DNA of 64,000 nt from an uncultured Rhodospirillales bacterium (GTDB lineage Bacteria; Pseudomonadota; Alphaproteobacteria; RF32; CAG-239): contig CACWQT010000009.1 in assembly GCA_902763185.1 (NCBI GenBank), positions 1 through 64,000 of the forward strand, read 5' to 3'. The notes below the pieces were generated by a model. It had not been told where the DNA came from. It saw nothing but the letters and a program-made list of their open reading frames with translations, and ran no database searches. This document shows, one piece after another, positions 45,927 to 55,026 of the stretch. A program made the translations under genes and the position numbers. Each line of letters begins with the position of its first letter. The stretch's first letter is position 1.

Positions 45927-46721
45927 ATGAAGTTAAAAATAATTTTTGCCAATGTTATCCAAGGGATGATTCATATCGGTTATAATGATAAGCAAGAGAA
46001 TCTGTTTGCCGGCTTTCATCCGGAGAAGTATGTGGCGTATTTTGCGCAAGAAAAGCCGGATATTTTGTGTATGGCAGAGTGCTTGCTTGATGAGCCTTAT
46101 GGTCAAAGTCAGTTTGTTAATGATATATCTAAGGCGTGTGGGTTACCTTATTATAAGAATCTTGTTGGTGAAAAGGCGTTTTTTGTTAAAGATAAATATT
46201 ACGGACTTTCTATTTGTTCTAAATTTCCGATAGAAGATTATGAGGTTTTAAAATTGGCAAATCCCAGAATAGAGACTATTCGTCCGAACGGTGATTATTG
46301 GGTGATGCATGATAAATATATTCAAAAAGCCGGTTTACGCCTTAGTTCAGATACAAAAATTCAGCTTATTAACACGCACATGTTTCCGTTTCAGCATTTT
46401 AATAAGCATTTTTGGGATGAGGAATTTTCTGATTATCGGCGGCAATGGGCGGAAATGTTAATGCCAAATGAGCGCCAATCCGTGCTTGTCGGAGATTTTA
46501 ATACAGTAGGTATTTCTATTGAAAAGGCTTTTCCTGAGCTTGAAGTCGGGCAAAAACTGCAATCTTTGGTTAATTACGATGGTAAAAAGTATCAGCCGAA
46601 ATATCCATACGATACGCAGATTGAGTATGTGCTGGCGACAAAAGATTTTAAACTTTTGAGCGCTAAAGAAGAAATGCTTTATTCTGACCACCCGTTTTTG
46701 GTTGCTGAAGTTGAGGTTTGA
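45927..46721 (+). CDS. Endonuclease/exonuclease/phosphatase family protein
   Basis: 264 aa. EEP landmarks: FANVIQGM near the N-terminus (Asn), PDILCMAEC (metal Glu), INTHMFPFQ, VLVGDFNTV and a C-terminal YSDHPFLVA (catalytic His). The substrate could be DNA, RNA or a phosphoester. It follows the ASCH gene by 4 bases and converges with the GNAT gene at 46723 with a 1-base gap. Confidence 0.75.
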   Translation: MKLKIIFANVIQGMIHIGYNDKQENLFAGFHPEKYVAYFAQEKPDILCMAECLLDEPYGQSQFVNDISKACGLPYYKNLVGEKAFFVKDKYYGLSICSKFPIEDYEVLKLANPRIETIRPNGDYWVMHDKYIQKAGLRLSSDTKIQLINTHMFPFQHFNKHFWDEEFSDYRRQWAEMLMPNERQSVLVGDFNTVGISIEKAFPELEVGQKLQSLVNYDGKKYQPKYPYDTQIEYVLATKDFKLLSAKEEMLYSDHPFLVAEVEV

Positions 46722-46722
46722 T

Positions 46723-47217
46723 TTATCTTTCTTTTATGTATAAATCACAATAGCAATAACAACCTTTTTGAGCATAAATACATTCCGAGCAAGAGCGGTT
46801 GTGTGGGTATTTAAATTTCATTCTCTCTTTTATCAGGCAGTGCATACCAAGATGTTTCATGACCGAAGACAAGTTTATCTCTTTTTTGTCTTTGAGGCGC
46901 CAACAGCTGCAATAAAGCGGTTTATAATCTTTCGGTAATTCTGCTTCCGCTTTTTGAAGCATTGTTACAATCAATCCTTTTTTGCGGTGTTTAATGTTAG
47001 TGCATGTCCAAGTTATTTCATAGCCGTTATATTCCGATTTTTTAATCGGCAAGATTCCTGTTGCTGCGACAATTTTATTATTATACTCGGCTATCTGGTA
47101 GCGATTTTTGGTCGGATTTAATGCCCCGTTGTTTATGGCAAATAAACCAAAATTTTCTTTGAATAATTTTTCTAATTCAGCTTTGTCGGCAGGAGTGCTT
47201 TTTCTAAATATATACAT
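46723..47217 (-). CDS. GNAT-like acetyltransferase with Cys-rich tail
   Basis: 164 aa from ATG 47217. N-terminal FRKSTPADKAELEKLF and HRKKGLIVTMLQKAE are GNAT motif-A-like. A central PLYCSCWRL segment and a C-terminal CSECIYAQKGCYCYCDLY, with six Cys in 17 residues, suggest a metal site, which is unusual for GNATs. It follows the second GNAT gene with a 10-base gap; they form a pair on the minus strand. Confidence 0.6.
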   Translation of the reverse strand: MYIFRKSTPADKAELEKLFKENFGLFAINNGALNPTKNRYQIAEYNNKIVAATGILPIKKSEYNGYEITWTCTNIKHRKKGLIVTMLQKAEAELPKDYKPLYCSCWRLKDKKEINLSSVMKHLGMHCLIKERMKFKYPHNRSCSECIYAQKGCYCYCDLYIKER

Positions 47218-47227
47218 GATAATTCTC

Positions 47228-47947
47228 TTATAAATGCTTTTTGAGCTCATATTCATAAATGGTTTCCATAGGTTTAAAACCAAGCTTTTTATAGATGATT
47301 AAACCTAATTTGGAGGCGGTTAAAAGGAATTTGGTGCGTTTATTGGTTATTTCATGATTAAGGGTTTGTGCGGTGATTTCTCTTCCAAAGCCTTGTTTTC
47401 TATGTTTTTCAATTACACCAATCCAGTAAACGGCAGAATATCCGCCGCCGCGAATGACTTGAGATACCCCGACAGGTGTTTTACCTTTATAAAAGATAAA
47501 ATAGGTGGCGTATTTTTTTCCTAAATCGGTCTTAAATGATTCATAAATCGAATCAGTATCCCAGCTGTCGTATATTTTTGAGGCTATTCTTCCCCATAAT
47601 CTTAGGTCTTCTTTCGTTTTGACAGTTTGAAAAGTTAATCTTTTTGTGGTGGCAAAAGGCGTCTTTTGCTCTAAGCCGTAAACAATTGCTTTTTCGACGA
47701 ACTTTAATTCAGTCGGATATTTTTTATGTAAATTTTCTACTGAAGAGAGTAATGCGGTTCTATAGTCCTGTGTTTCTGTTAAAATGTTTTTTAAGGTGGT
47801 TTTGTTTATTTTATCAGAATAAGTCGGATTAAGACCGCCTCGGGCGATAGGAAAAGCCCACTTTACATACATCACGTTATTTTTGGTGGAACAGGCGTTT
47901 TTTCTTTTAACGCTGACTTCGTATAAATTTTCCATATATTTTAACAT
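47228..47947 (-). CDS. GNAT family N-acetyltransferase
   Basis: 239 aa. The C-terminal half is GNAT: VYWIGVIEKHRKQGFGREIT (motif A with R-x-x-G-x-G) and KLGLIIYKKLGFKPM (motif B). The first 100 residues are a separate charged domain (VSVKRKNACSTKN). GGAGG precedes the ATG at 47947, so the longer upstream frame is rejected. The substrate is unknown. Confidence 0.75.
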   Translation of the reverse strand: MLKYMENLYEVSVKRKNACSTKNNVMYVKWAFPIARGGLNPTYSDKINKTTLKNILTETQDYRTALLSSVENLHKKYPTELKFVEKAIVYGLEQKTPFATTKRLTFQTVKTKEDLRLWGRIASKIYDSWDTDSIYESFKTDLGKKYATYFIFYKGKTPVGVSQVIRGGGYSAVYWIGVIEKHRKQGFGREITAQTLNHEITNKRTKFLLTASKLGLIIYKKLGFKPMETIYEYELKKHL

Positions 47948-48002
47948 AAGTGCCTCCGATAATATTATGTGAAAGCATACTTGTTTTTTCTTAAATTTGT
48001 GT

Positions 48003-48032
48003 AAAAAAAACCGGCTATGTAGCCGGTTTTTT
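48003..48032 (-). terminator. Terminator embedded in the UPF0260 gene end
   Basis: AAAAAACCGGCT / AGCCGGTTTTTT around ATGT. On the minus strand the last sense codons (KKPAT) and the stop codon lie inside the stem-loop. Confidence 0.85.
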
Positions 48033-48554
48033 GGGTGGGTAAGGATAAGTTTCAAGCCATTGTAAATCGTATTTCTCAAAAACTTTCCTTGCATTTTGCA
48101 TTAATCGGTCATCGCTCCAGTTTTGTTGTTTCGCTGTTCTTAAGAGGGCTATCACCGCTTTTTCTTGGGTCCCATCCAGATGGACAGGTAAAGCCTTTAC
48201 CGTTTGCTTGGCTAATATTACTGATTGCGGATTACCGGTTAATAGCGGGTGATACGGCGGTAAGCCTTTCCCCTCATAGAGACGCCGATATGCACAACTT
48301 GGCGGCAAAAGCTCTAAATTCTCTTCTAACAGTTGCAAATTTACCTTTTTGCACTCGCTGTCAGTTAATTCAAAGCGTTTGTTGTAGCATGAACAAATAC
48401 CCTTTTTTAGATCAAAATACTTACATATTCGGTTAGAAAAGTGAATTACCCCGTTATCGGAGTATTTGAGCATGCAACATTTTCCGCACTTTAAGCAAAT
48501 TTGTTCCCATTGCTCGTCTGTGAGTTCAGAGAGCGGTTTTTCATAAAAATTCAT
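48015..48554 (-). CDS. YcgN/UPF0260 Cys-cluster protein
   Basis: 179 aa. LKCGKCCMLKYSDNGVIHFS, CKYFDLKKGICSCYNKRFEL and LPPSCAYRRLYEGKGLPPYH give the nine Cys of the YcgN/UPF0260 (YkgJ-like) family, thought to hold metal or Fe-S. The family is widespread in proteobacteria but of unproven function. The terminator hairpin overlaps the coding end. Confidence 0.85.
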   Translation of the reverse strand: MNFYEKPLSELTDEQWEQICLKCGKCCMLKYSDNGVIHFSNRICKYFDLKKGICSCYNKRFELTDSECKKVNLQLLEENLELLPPSCAYRRLYEGKGLPPYHPLLTGNPQSVILAKQTVKALPVHLDGTQEKAVIALLRTAKQQNWSDDRLMQNARKVFEKYDLQWLETYPYPPKKPAT

Positions 48555-48692
48555 AAGCCAGAATGATTTGTTAAATTAGCTTCTTTATAGCATGTTTGTG
48601 CATAAAATCAAGAGCCTTTATCAGAAAAATGTTTGACAGTTTTGGCAGTGTGCAGTATAGGTAGTATGTTTTAATAATTTTGTGAGGGAAAA

Positions 48693-49001
48693 ATGAAAAA
48701 GACTTTATTTTGCTTGTTAGCACTATTTGTGCTTAGTGGTTGTGAAACTGTTTCTAAATACAGCACGGCCAATGCCGGTGATTCGGTAAAAACGAGAATG
48801 CGCGCTTGCTTGGTCAGCGAAGCAACTGCTAAATTCCAAGCCGGAACACTGTTCTCTAAAGGAATTTCTGCGATGTCTGATGAGTTGGTCTCAACTTGTA
48901 TGCAAAAGCTTGCTTTGCAGTCAGCCGGTATCAGCCAAGAATCGCAATCGACAGCGGCGACGATTATACAGAATTTGCAAAATTTCGGCACCGCCCAATA
49001 A
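48693..49001 (+). CDS. Small lipoprotein
   Basis: 102 aa. Signal MKKTLFCLLALFVLSGC with lipobox LSGC and lipidated Cys17, then a helical mature part (SVKTRMRACLVSEATAKFQ) with two Cys. It fits a small periplasmic or outer-membrane lipoprotein. GAGGG before ATG. A 104-bp palindromic element begins 2 bases after the stop. Confidence 0.75.
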   Translation: MKKTLFCLLALFVLSGCETVSKYSTANAGDSVKTRMRACLVSEATAKFQAGTLFSKGISAMSDELVSTCMQKLALQSAGISQESQSTAATIIQNLQNFGTAQ

Positions 49002-49003
49002 GG

Positions 49004-49107
49004 AGGCTTGTATAGCACCGGTCATAAAAGCGTCGGCGCTCGCTTATTTACTCATTTTGTAAATCGCGCTCGCGGCGTCACTTTTAGCACCGGCACTCTC
49101 CAAGCCT
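49004..49107. repeat. Palindromic element after lipoprotein gene
   Basis: AGGCTTG (49004-49010) and CAAGCCT (49101-49107) are inverted ends. Inside, TAGCACCGG occurs twice in direct orientation (49013-49021 and 49085-49093), and the intervening 63 bases carry GCGTC and GCGCTCGC words around an ATTTAC / GTAAAT hairpin. No ORF. It may be a MITE-like insertion with a 9-bp duplication, or a REP-type element. Confidence 0.6.
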
Positions 49108-49112
49108 ATTGT

Positions 49113-49141
49113 AAAATCGCTCTTATGTAAGAGCGATTTTT
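49113..49141. terminator. Bidirectional terminator
   Basis: AAAATCGCTCTTA / TAAGAGCGATTTTT with loop TG; between the palindromic element and the Nudix gene. Confidence 0.8.
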
Positions 49142-49144
49142 AGT

Positions 49145-49558
49145 TTAAATTTTCTCTTTATGTTGTTTCAGAAAGTTCTCATTAGGGAGCATTAAAGGGG
49201 AGGGCAATTTATCCATATCGAACCATCGCCATTCGGCGCATTTATCAGGTTCCATTACTCTGGGTGTGCCGCTGAATTTATGGCAAGACATGTGCAATGT
49301 GATGTAATGTTTGTTGCTTTCTTTGAAAAAATCGTTAGTAACGCCGGCAAAGCTTATGTCTTTGGTTTCAATTTGTAGTCCTGTTTCTTCTTTGGCTTCG
49401 CGAACAGCTGCTTGTTCGTTTGTTTCGCCAAATTCCATATGCCCGCCGGGCGGACACCACGTGCCTGTTGCGTGTGTGCTTTTTCTTAGGCCCAGAAGGA
49501 CCTGGTTCTTTTCATTAAAAATGTATAATCCGACACCGACTTTGACAACTTTTTCCAT
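49145..49558 (-). CDS. Nudix hydrolase
   Basis: 137 aa. The Nudix box GGHMEFGETNEQAAVREAKE-ETGL (from residue ~38) is complete: G-x5-E-x7-RE-x-x-EE-x-G. The GTWCPPGG start and length fit the MTH2/NUDT15-like group acting on modified nucleoside triphosphates. ATG 49558 with GGAG is preferred over the upstream frame. Confidence 0.88.
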   Translation of the reverse strand: MEKVVKVGVGLYIFNEKNQVLLGLRKSTHATGTWCPPGGHMEFGETNEQAAVREAKEETGLQIETKDISFAGVTNDFFKESNKHYITLHMSCHKFSGTPRVMEPDKCAEWRWFDMDKLPSPLMLPNENFLKQHKEKI

Positions 49559-49698
49559 GATTTTCTCCGTTTTCTTTAGTGTTATCGCTTTTAAGTTTAT
49601 TTTGCAAGGGCTTTTAAGCTTGTGTAAAAGCAAATTATAATACTGCTTTTTTGTTTTTTGCTGTTACACTTAAAGCATAATGTTATGATGAGGTGTTG

Positions 49699-50631
49699 AT
49701 GAAGAGTTTAAGGAAAATTTTTTATAAAATGCTGTTTAAGTTTTTAGAGAAAAATAAGCTTAAGCGTAAGCAGATGTATATTTGTTTGTCAGAAGTCGGA
49801 ATTAAAAAATATAAAAAGCTGGCGGCTTTAAGCGCTCGTGAAACAGCTGAGAAAAAAGAATTTCCGTATTTTATTTCTATTGCATGTATTATTAAGAACG
49901 AGGGGCCATACTTAAAAGAGTGGATAGAATATCATAAACTTATCGGTGTGGAACATTTTTATGTGTATGATAACGAAAGTGATGATAATACCAAAGAAAT
50001 TCTTAAGCCTTATATTGACAGAGGTCTTATTACCTATTTGTTCTTTCCGGGTCGTGATATGCAGGATATTGCGTATGAACATTGTTCCAAGCATTTCGGT
50101 CATGAAACGAAGTGGTTGGCCGTGCTTGATTTAGATGAATTTATTGTCTTAAAACAAAGTAAGAATTTAAAAGAGTTTATGGCAGAATTTTCTGATTGCA
50201 GCCAGCTAAGTATTCATTGGATGATGTATGGAAGTTCCGAGCATAAGAAAATGCCGGTTGGCGGTGTGTTGGCCAATTTTAAGGCGCACGAGGCAAAGCC
50301 GATGTTTTCGCCTAAATCAATATTTAATCCGCGAACAGTTACTGCTTGGGGATCTCATTATATGTGGGTATGCGGTAAATGGGTTAATGAAAATAAAGAA
50401 GAGTTTGGAAAAGACAGGATATCTTGTCCGACAGCAAAAGTGCAAGTTAATCATTACATGATTAAATCATGGGAAGAGTTTTATAATCGAAAAGTTGCCC
50501 GAGGGCGTGCAGATTATTATACGTTTGGGGACGATTTGAAAGCTTATTTTGATCGTTTTGATAAAAATGAAGTAGCAGATGATTTGATGATGCCCTATGT
50601 GAACGAACTTAAAAGTAAAGGTGTGTTATAA
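49699..50631 (+). CDS. GT92-like glycosyltransferase
   Basis: 310 aa. ISIACIIKNEGPYLKEWIEYH, VYDNESDDNT and the DLDEFIVL metal motif are the glycosyltransferase-2-like/GT92 pattern; KSWEEFYNRKVARGRAD is the C-terminal piece. Such enzymes add sugars to surface polymers. I use ATG 49699, with AGGTG 5 nt upstream; GTG 49693 is possible. The end overlaps the next gene by TAATG. Confidence 0.8.
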   Translation: MKSLRKIFYKMLFKFLEKNKLKRKQMYICLSEVGIKKYKKLAALSARETAEKKEFPYFISIACIIKNEGPYLKEWIEYHKLIGVEHFYVYDNESDDNTKEILKPYIDRGLITYLFFPGRDMQDIAYEHCSKHFGHETKWLAVLDLDEFIVLKQSKNLKEFMAEFSDCSQLSIHWMMYGSSEHKKMPVGGVLANFKAHEAKPMFSPKSIFNPRTVTAWGSHYMWVCGKWVNENKEEFGKDRISCPTAKVQVNHYMIKSWEEFYNRKVARGRADYYTFGDDLKAYFDRFDKNEVADDLMMPYVNELKSKGVL

Positions 50632-51410
50632 TGCGGTGTTTCAAGCTTTTTTTTGCGATTTTATTGTTAACTGGTTGTGTAACATATCAGCATATTGATG
50701 TCCCACACAGTTTTCGCTCACAAAGGCTTGATACCGGTAAGTTTGTTATTTCTGCATGGGTAAAGGAACAGAATCCTTCGGCTCCGGTTAAGATTTATAT
50801 AGAGGGCGATGGCGGTTCTTTTGATGCCTACGGTCAGCCGACGCGTGATCCGACACCAAGGGGGATTTTAGTCAGAGATTTGGCATTTAGGGATTATAAT
50901 CCGAATGTCGCGTATCTGGCACGTCCGTGTCAGTTTAATAAAGAAGGTATATGCCAACAAAAGTATTGGACAACCGCTCGTTTTGCACCGGAAGTGATTG
51001 ATGCTATGTATTTGGCCGTAAAGGAAGTTGCCAAAGGACGTGAGATTATTTTAATCGGCTTTTCGGGCGGTGGGCAGGTGGCAGGTCTTATTGCTGCAAC
51101 TAAACCCGATTTGCATATTAAAAAAGTAATAACTATCGGCGGTAATCTTGACCATAGGACATGGACAGCTTATCATAATGTTCCGGAGTTAAGTGAATCT
51201 CTCAGTTTAACCGATTATTTGGATACTTTTTGTGCGATACCGCAACGACATTATGTCGGGCAACAGGATACGGTTATTCCGCCAACACTGATGATAAAGT
51301 CTCTCAAACAGTGTTATGTGCATGCAACCGATGTTTTCAGTGTGGTCGGTGATGCCTCACATGATAAAGGTTGGGAGAGTATTTATCCTGCCATTTGGGC
51401 AACAAGATAA
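50631..51410 (+). CDS. Lipoprotein with alpha/beta hydrolase fold
   Basis: 259 aa. Signal with lipobox LLTGC (Cys16). The alpha/beta hydrolase signs are GFSGGG (nucleophile Ser at about residue 145), DTVIPP (Asp) and GDASHDKGW (His). The start of the fold is KIYIEGDGGSFDAYG. Substrate unknown. Coupled to the glycosyltransferase by the TAATG overlap, suggesting a surface-glycan or lipid job. Confidence 0.75.
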   Translation: MRCFKLFFAILLLTGCVTYQHIDVPHSFRSQRLDTGKFVISAWVKEQNPSAPVKIYIEGDGGSFDAYGQPTRDPTPRGILVRDLAFRDYNPNVAYLARPCQFNKEGICQQKYWTTARFAPEVIDAMYLAVKEVAKGREIILIGFSGGGQVAGLIAATKPDLHIKKVITIGGNLDHRTWTAYHNVPELSESLSLTDYLDTFCAIPQRHYVGQQDTVIPPTLMIKSLKQCYVHATDVFSVVGDASHDKGWESIYPAIWATR

Positions 51411-51413
51411 TAA

Positions 51414-53318
51414 TTATTCACCTTGTTCAGGTTCTTCTTCAGGATTATGGCCTTTGAGGTTTTCTAAAAATTGGTTTTCTATCTTTAAGTATTGATCTAA
51501 AAGCCAACGAGAGCGGGATACAAAGAAAATTGTTAGCAGTAATAGCGCAAAAGTTAAGCGTGGGTTTTCGCTCAAAAATTTATGTACCACAGTGACGATA
51601 AAGAATGATGATACCAAAATCCTAAAACTGGTGAGGATAATCAATGGCAAGCGGTTGGCTTTTTTGGCCATCCAAAGTTTGTAATAGATTTTTGACGTGG
51701 GTGTTTTGTTATTAAAAAAATTGCGGATTTGTCCGGTTTTTTCATCAATGGCAGAGTAGGCTGCTTTAACAGCGGCAGTGGCTCGTGACGGCTCTTTATC
51801 ATTATTTTCGGAGCGGGGTTTGGTCGGTAGCCATGTTTGCAGTTTATCTTTGATAAATTTGGTGGTGATGATATCCCAACCAAGCAGAGCTTTTAAGAAT
51901 GGTGCCATAAACAAAAAGGTTAAAGCTGTCATCAGAATATTGGCAGGAATTCGATAAGGGATGATTGTTCGGATATAGGGGCGAATGGCTAAAGCCAGAG
52001 CAATAATGCTGTATAAAATAACCGAAAAGAGGGTTAATTGTAAAAGGTAGTTCTTAAATAAGGCACTCCATAAACGCTCTTCATTGTGGGTTACGGTGGC
52101 GGCAGAGGCGTATTTGTTGATATAAGCAATCCAGCTTTGGGGCAGATGTTTGCTTAAGAATTTATAAGCCGGATCAGCAGACTTTATCATCATCGGGGTG
52201 ATAAAGGTGGTGATAACGGATACGGCAACGATTATCGGATAAACTTTGTCGGACAACACGCCGATACTCATGCCTAATGATGCAATAATAAAGGCAAATT
52301 CACCGACTTGTGCCAGTGAAAAAGCACCGGAAATGGCGGTTTTTAAGTTTTGTCCGGAGGCAACAAAGCCGAGGCTTGCAAAGGTCACAACGCCTACCAA
52401 TACAATAACGGTAATCACAAATATCGGTTTGGCATAAATGATAAACATCATCGGGTCAACCATCATGCCGACGGATACAAAGAATACCGCACCGAAGAAA
52501 TCTTTTAACGGACGGATGGTCTTTTCGATGCGTCCGATAAGCTCACTTTCAGATAAAATTGAGCCCATTAAAAATGCGCCTAATGCAGAGGAAAATCCTG
52601 ATGAGGTGGCAAGCAATACCATACCAAAGCACAAGCTTATTGTGATTAAGAGGAGCATTTCATCAGTTAGAAGCGGTGCAACTTTGCTTAAAAATGTCGG
52701 CACCAAATATATACCGGTTACAAAACATAAGATGAGGAAAAAGATGAGTTTTAAGACACTAAGCCCCAGTTCAGAGCCGTTAATGGAATTTCCCATGGCA
52801 ATGGTCGGGAGTAACACCAACATTAAAATTCCCATTAAATCTTCCACAATCAAGACGCCGAAAACAATATCGGTAAATTTTTGTTTTTTGATGTTTAAAT
52901 CGTTAAAGGCTTTAATGATGATGGTGGTGGATGACATGGATATCATAGAACCTAGGAAAAAGCTGTCTATGGTTGACCAACCGAGAAGAAGTCCTGTGTT
53001 ATAGCCAACAAACAACATGAAGAGGATGTTGGCGTTAGCGGTTATCATTGCCGCTTTGCCGACGTTTAGCATTTTCTTAAAGCTGAATTCCAAACCTAAA
53101 CCGAACAGCAAGAATATAATACCGATGTCTGCCCATAAGGTCAAATCTTCCTTATTGCTGACGGTCGGAAACATATTAAAATATGGGCCGGCCAAGATAC
53201 CGGCAAGCACATAGCCCAGTACTAACGGTTGTTTGAATTTTTTGCATAAAAGCGTTGTAATACCGGCATAGATGGTGATTAACGTCAAGTCAACAATAAG
53301 CGAATTGATTGCATGCAT
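51414..53318 (-). CDS. CPA2-type monovalent cation/proton antiporter (KefB-like)
   Basis: 634 aa. Twelve or so helices with QPLVLGYVLAGILAGP, DIGIIFLLFGLGLEFS, SSTTIIIKAF and LAQVGEFAFIIASLG, the KefB/NhaP-like core. There is no TrkA-N/RCK domain; the C-terminus adds two or more further helices and a charged tail ending EEEPEQGE. It exchanges K+ or Na+ for H+. Convergent with the lipoprotein-hydrolase gene by a 3-base gap. Confidence 0.85.
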   Translation of the reverse strand: MHAINSLIVDLTLITIYAGITTLLCKKFKQPLVLGYVLAGILAGPYFNMFPTVSNKEDLTLWADIGIIFLLFGLGLEFSFKKMLNVGKAAMITANANILFMLFVGYNTGLLLGWSTIDSFFLGSMISMSSTTIIIKAFNDLNIKKQKFTDIVFGVLIVEDLMGILMLVLLPTIAMGNSINGSELGLSVLKLIFFLILCFVTGIYLVPTFLSKVAPLLTDEMLLLITISLCFGMVLLATSSGFSSALGAFLMGSILSESELIGRIEKTIRPLKDFFGAVFFVSVGMMVDPMMFIIYAKPIFVITVIVLVGVVTFASLGFVASGQNLKTAISGAFSLAQVGEFAFIIASLGMSIGVLSDKVYPIIVAVSVITTFITPMMIKSADPAYKFLSKHLPQSWIAYINKYASAATVTHNEERLWSALFKNYLLQLTLFSVILYSIIALALAIRPYIRTIIPYRIPANILMTALTFLFMAPFLKALLGWDIITTKFIKDKLQTWLPTKPRSENNDKEPSRATAAVKAAYSAIDEKTGQIRNFFNNKTPTSKIYYKLWMAKKANRLPLIILTSFRILVSSFFIVTVVHKFLSENPRLTFALLLLTIFFVSRSRWLLDQYLKIENQFLENLKGHNPEEEPEQGE

Positions 53319-53411
53319 AAGCTTTGTCCAAAAATGAGATGTTTGTTTGAAATATAGCGAGAACTTAGCAGAGATAAGGTTTAAGTTTGGTTAATGAAAG
53401 AGGGTGTTTTG

Positions 53412-54587
53412 CTAATTTTCTAAAATAAATTCATTGTTTTGCAGGTGACTAAAATATTCTGTGCCGCCATTATCCCAGCGGATTTTGAGGCGGTTTTGGG
53501 GAAGAAATTCAAACTTACCGCAATTGCGATATTCGTTGTTAAAGCTACAAATCCGCCCGTCTTTTTGGTCAATGAAAATATCCTCGAATCGAGGTGTTTT
53601 TAGGGTGATAAAAGGTGCATTCTCCGGCGGGGTGAAAAAGTTTGAGGCCAGCGCAAACGGAAATTCTTTTATTCGTAAGCCTCGGTGTTTTGCCTGATAG
53701 CGGAAATAGATCGTAAACAACCGTTCAGCGAGGTAGGCAAATGCTAACTTCTGCTCTGTATCACGAGCATTCACCTCATCTTTTATCTCCTCATAAAGCG
53801 GGAATAATATGCTAAAGAGCCATGTCGCATAGTCATTTAAGATCTCACGGCGGGTGATGAACATATTGGTCGGGTAAAAGCCCTCATTACCGTTTAGAGT
53901 TTCAACGGCAAAATCATACATTTCGGGATATTTCTGTTTGATAATCTCTAAAGCCTTATCTAAGTCAGAAATTACGTGCTCTTTGGCATATTGTTGATAA
54001 GCTGTTAACGGCTCTTCGTCTTTAGTGAGGTTAATCGGCTCGGAGAGCAAGATATCATGGGTGGCAAACCAGGGGAGAATGTATTTTTTCTCCATCTCTA
54101 AGTCGTGCAGAAATTCTTTTGCGAATCCTTTAAGGTGGTTTAAGCCCAAATGCCTAAAGCGCATGGAGGGAAATTCCACCATCGGGTAATGCGCGTTGTT
54201 ATTGATACATAAAAAACGGCGATAATGGAACATTCCCACAAAGGGCGCAGTGGTATTTTTCCATATCCAATAAAGCGCAGTGATTTCAGCAAAGCTGCGG
54301 TTTAGCTCAGAGATGTTATCGCCGGTGTCATCACCAATCATATTGTTTTTTAACCACGTAATCTCTTCTTCCTTAAATGTGCCTTGGCGCGAGGGCGTGG
54401 CGGCAATTTTTCTCCCGCCCTGAATGGGCGTAAAAATGTTGGTTTTAATCAATGGTGCCGGCTTATAATACACAACGTAAATATTGAGGTAATCGGTTTT
54501 ATAGATAAAGAGGGTATAAATGGCTCCAAGCAAAATAAAAACAGCAAATACAATGGTGATTGAAAATATGTATTTGCTGTTTGTCAT
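53412..54587 (-). CDS. DUF4422 glycosyltransferase-like protein
   Basis: 391 aa with an N-terminal membrane anchor (residues ~7-27). FTPIQGGR, GDDTGDNISELNRSFAEIT, YWIWKN and GMFHYRRFL are the DUF4422 signature, a putative sugar transferase family in capsule or LPS loci. The first anchor helix is unusual for this family. Weak SD before ATG. The product is likely periplasm- or membrane-bound. Confidence 0.8.
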   Translation of the reverse strand: MTNSKYIFSITIVFAVFILLGAIYTLFIYKTDYLNIYVVYYKPAPLIKTNIFTPIQGGRKIAATPSRQGTFKEEEITWLKNNMIGDDTGDNISELNRSFAEITALYWIWKNTTAPFVGMFHYRRFLCINNNAHYPMVEFPSMRFRHLGLNHLKGFAKEFLHDLEMEKKYILPWFATHDILLSEPINLTKDEEPLTAYQQYAKEHVISDLDKALEIIKQKYPEMYDFAVETLNGNEGFYPTNMFITRREILNDYATWLFSILFPLYEEIKDEVNARDTEQKLAFAYLAERLFTIYFRYQAKHRGLRIKEFPFALASNFFTPPENAPFITLKTPRFEDIFIDQKDGRICSFNNEYRNCGKFEFLPQNRLKIRWDNGGTEYFSHLQNNEFILEN

Positions 54588-54602
54588 AAACTTAATGCTA
54601 TA

Positions 54603-54815
54603 TTAGGCGATTATGTTCGGGTTGATGATATTTTCCAGCTTTTGGATTTTGGTTTTAACGTTTTTATTTTGTTTGTTTAGTTGCTGAGCTTGGAAAAAAT
54701 CTATCATTTGTTTGTTTTTCACCAATTTTGCAATATCTGATTTGACACGTCTTTCCTCAAGCTTTAGCTCGCATAGCTGGACTTGAAGTTTGTTGAAAGA
54801 ACTAATGTTAGTCAT
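54603..54815 (-). CDS. Small coiled-coil protein (DUF465-like)
   Basis: 70 aa. Two long charged helices (KLQVQLCELKLEERRVKSDI and LNKQNKNVKTKIQKLENI) and a C-terminal INPNIIA that mirrors the P-x-I-x-A ending of alphaproteobacterial DUF465 proteins. AAGGAG before ATG. Function is unproven in this family. Confidence 0.6.
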   Translation of the reverse strand: MTNISSFNKLQVQLCELKLEERRVKSDIAKLVKNKQMIDFFQAQQLNKQNKNVKTKIQKLENIINPNIIA

Positions 54816-55026
54816 CGTATTGTTGCTCCTTAAAGTTTGCGGTTAATTCCGCGATTCCTTCTTTTCACGCGCATTATACTACAATTTTGGTAAAATTGCA
54901 AGCGTTTTCGCACAAAAAACTTGAAAAAAATAGTGATAAAAGCAAAAATATGCTGGTAAATTTTTATTTATCAGGTATCTATGTGAAATACAAGAATGAA
55001 TTTATGAAAAAATAGGAATTATAAGT

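Noticed and set aside
52438-53004. Long plus-strand frame inside the antiporter gene
   Set aside because: A shadow of the hydrophobic antiporter codons; no start signal or domain.
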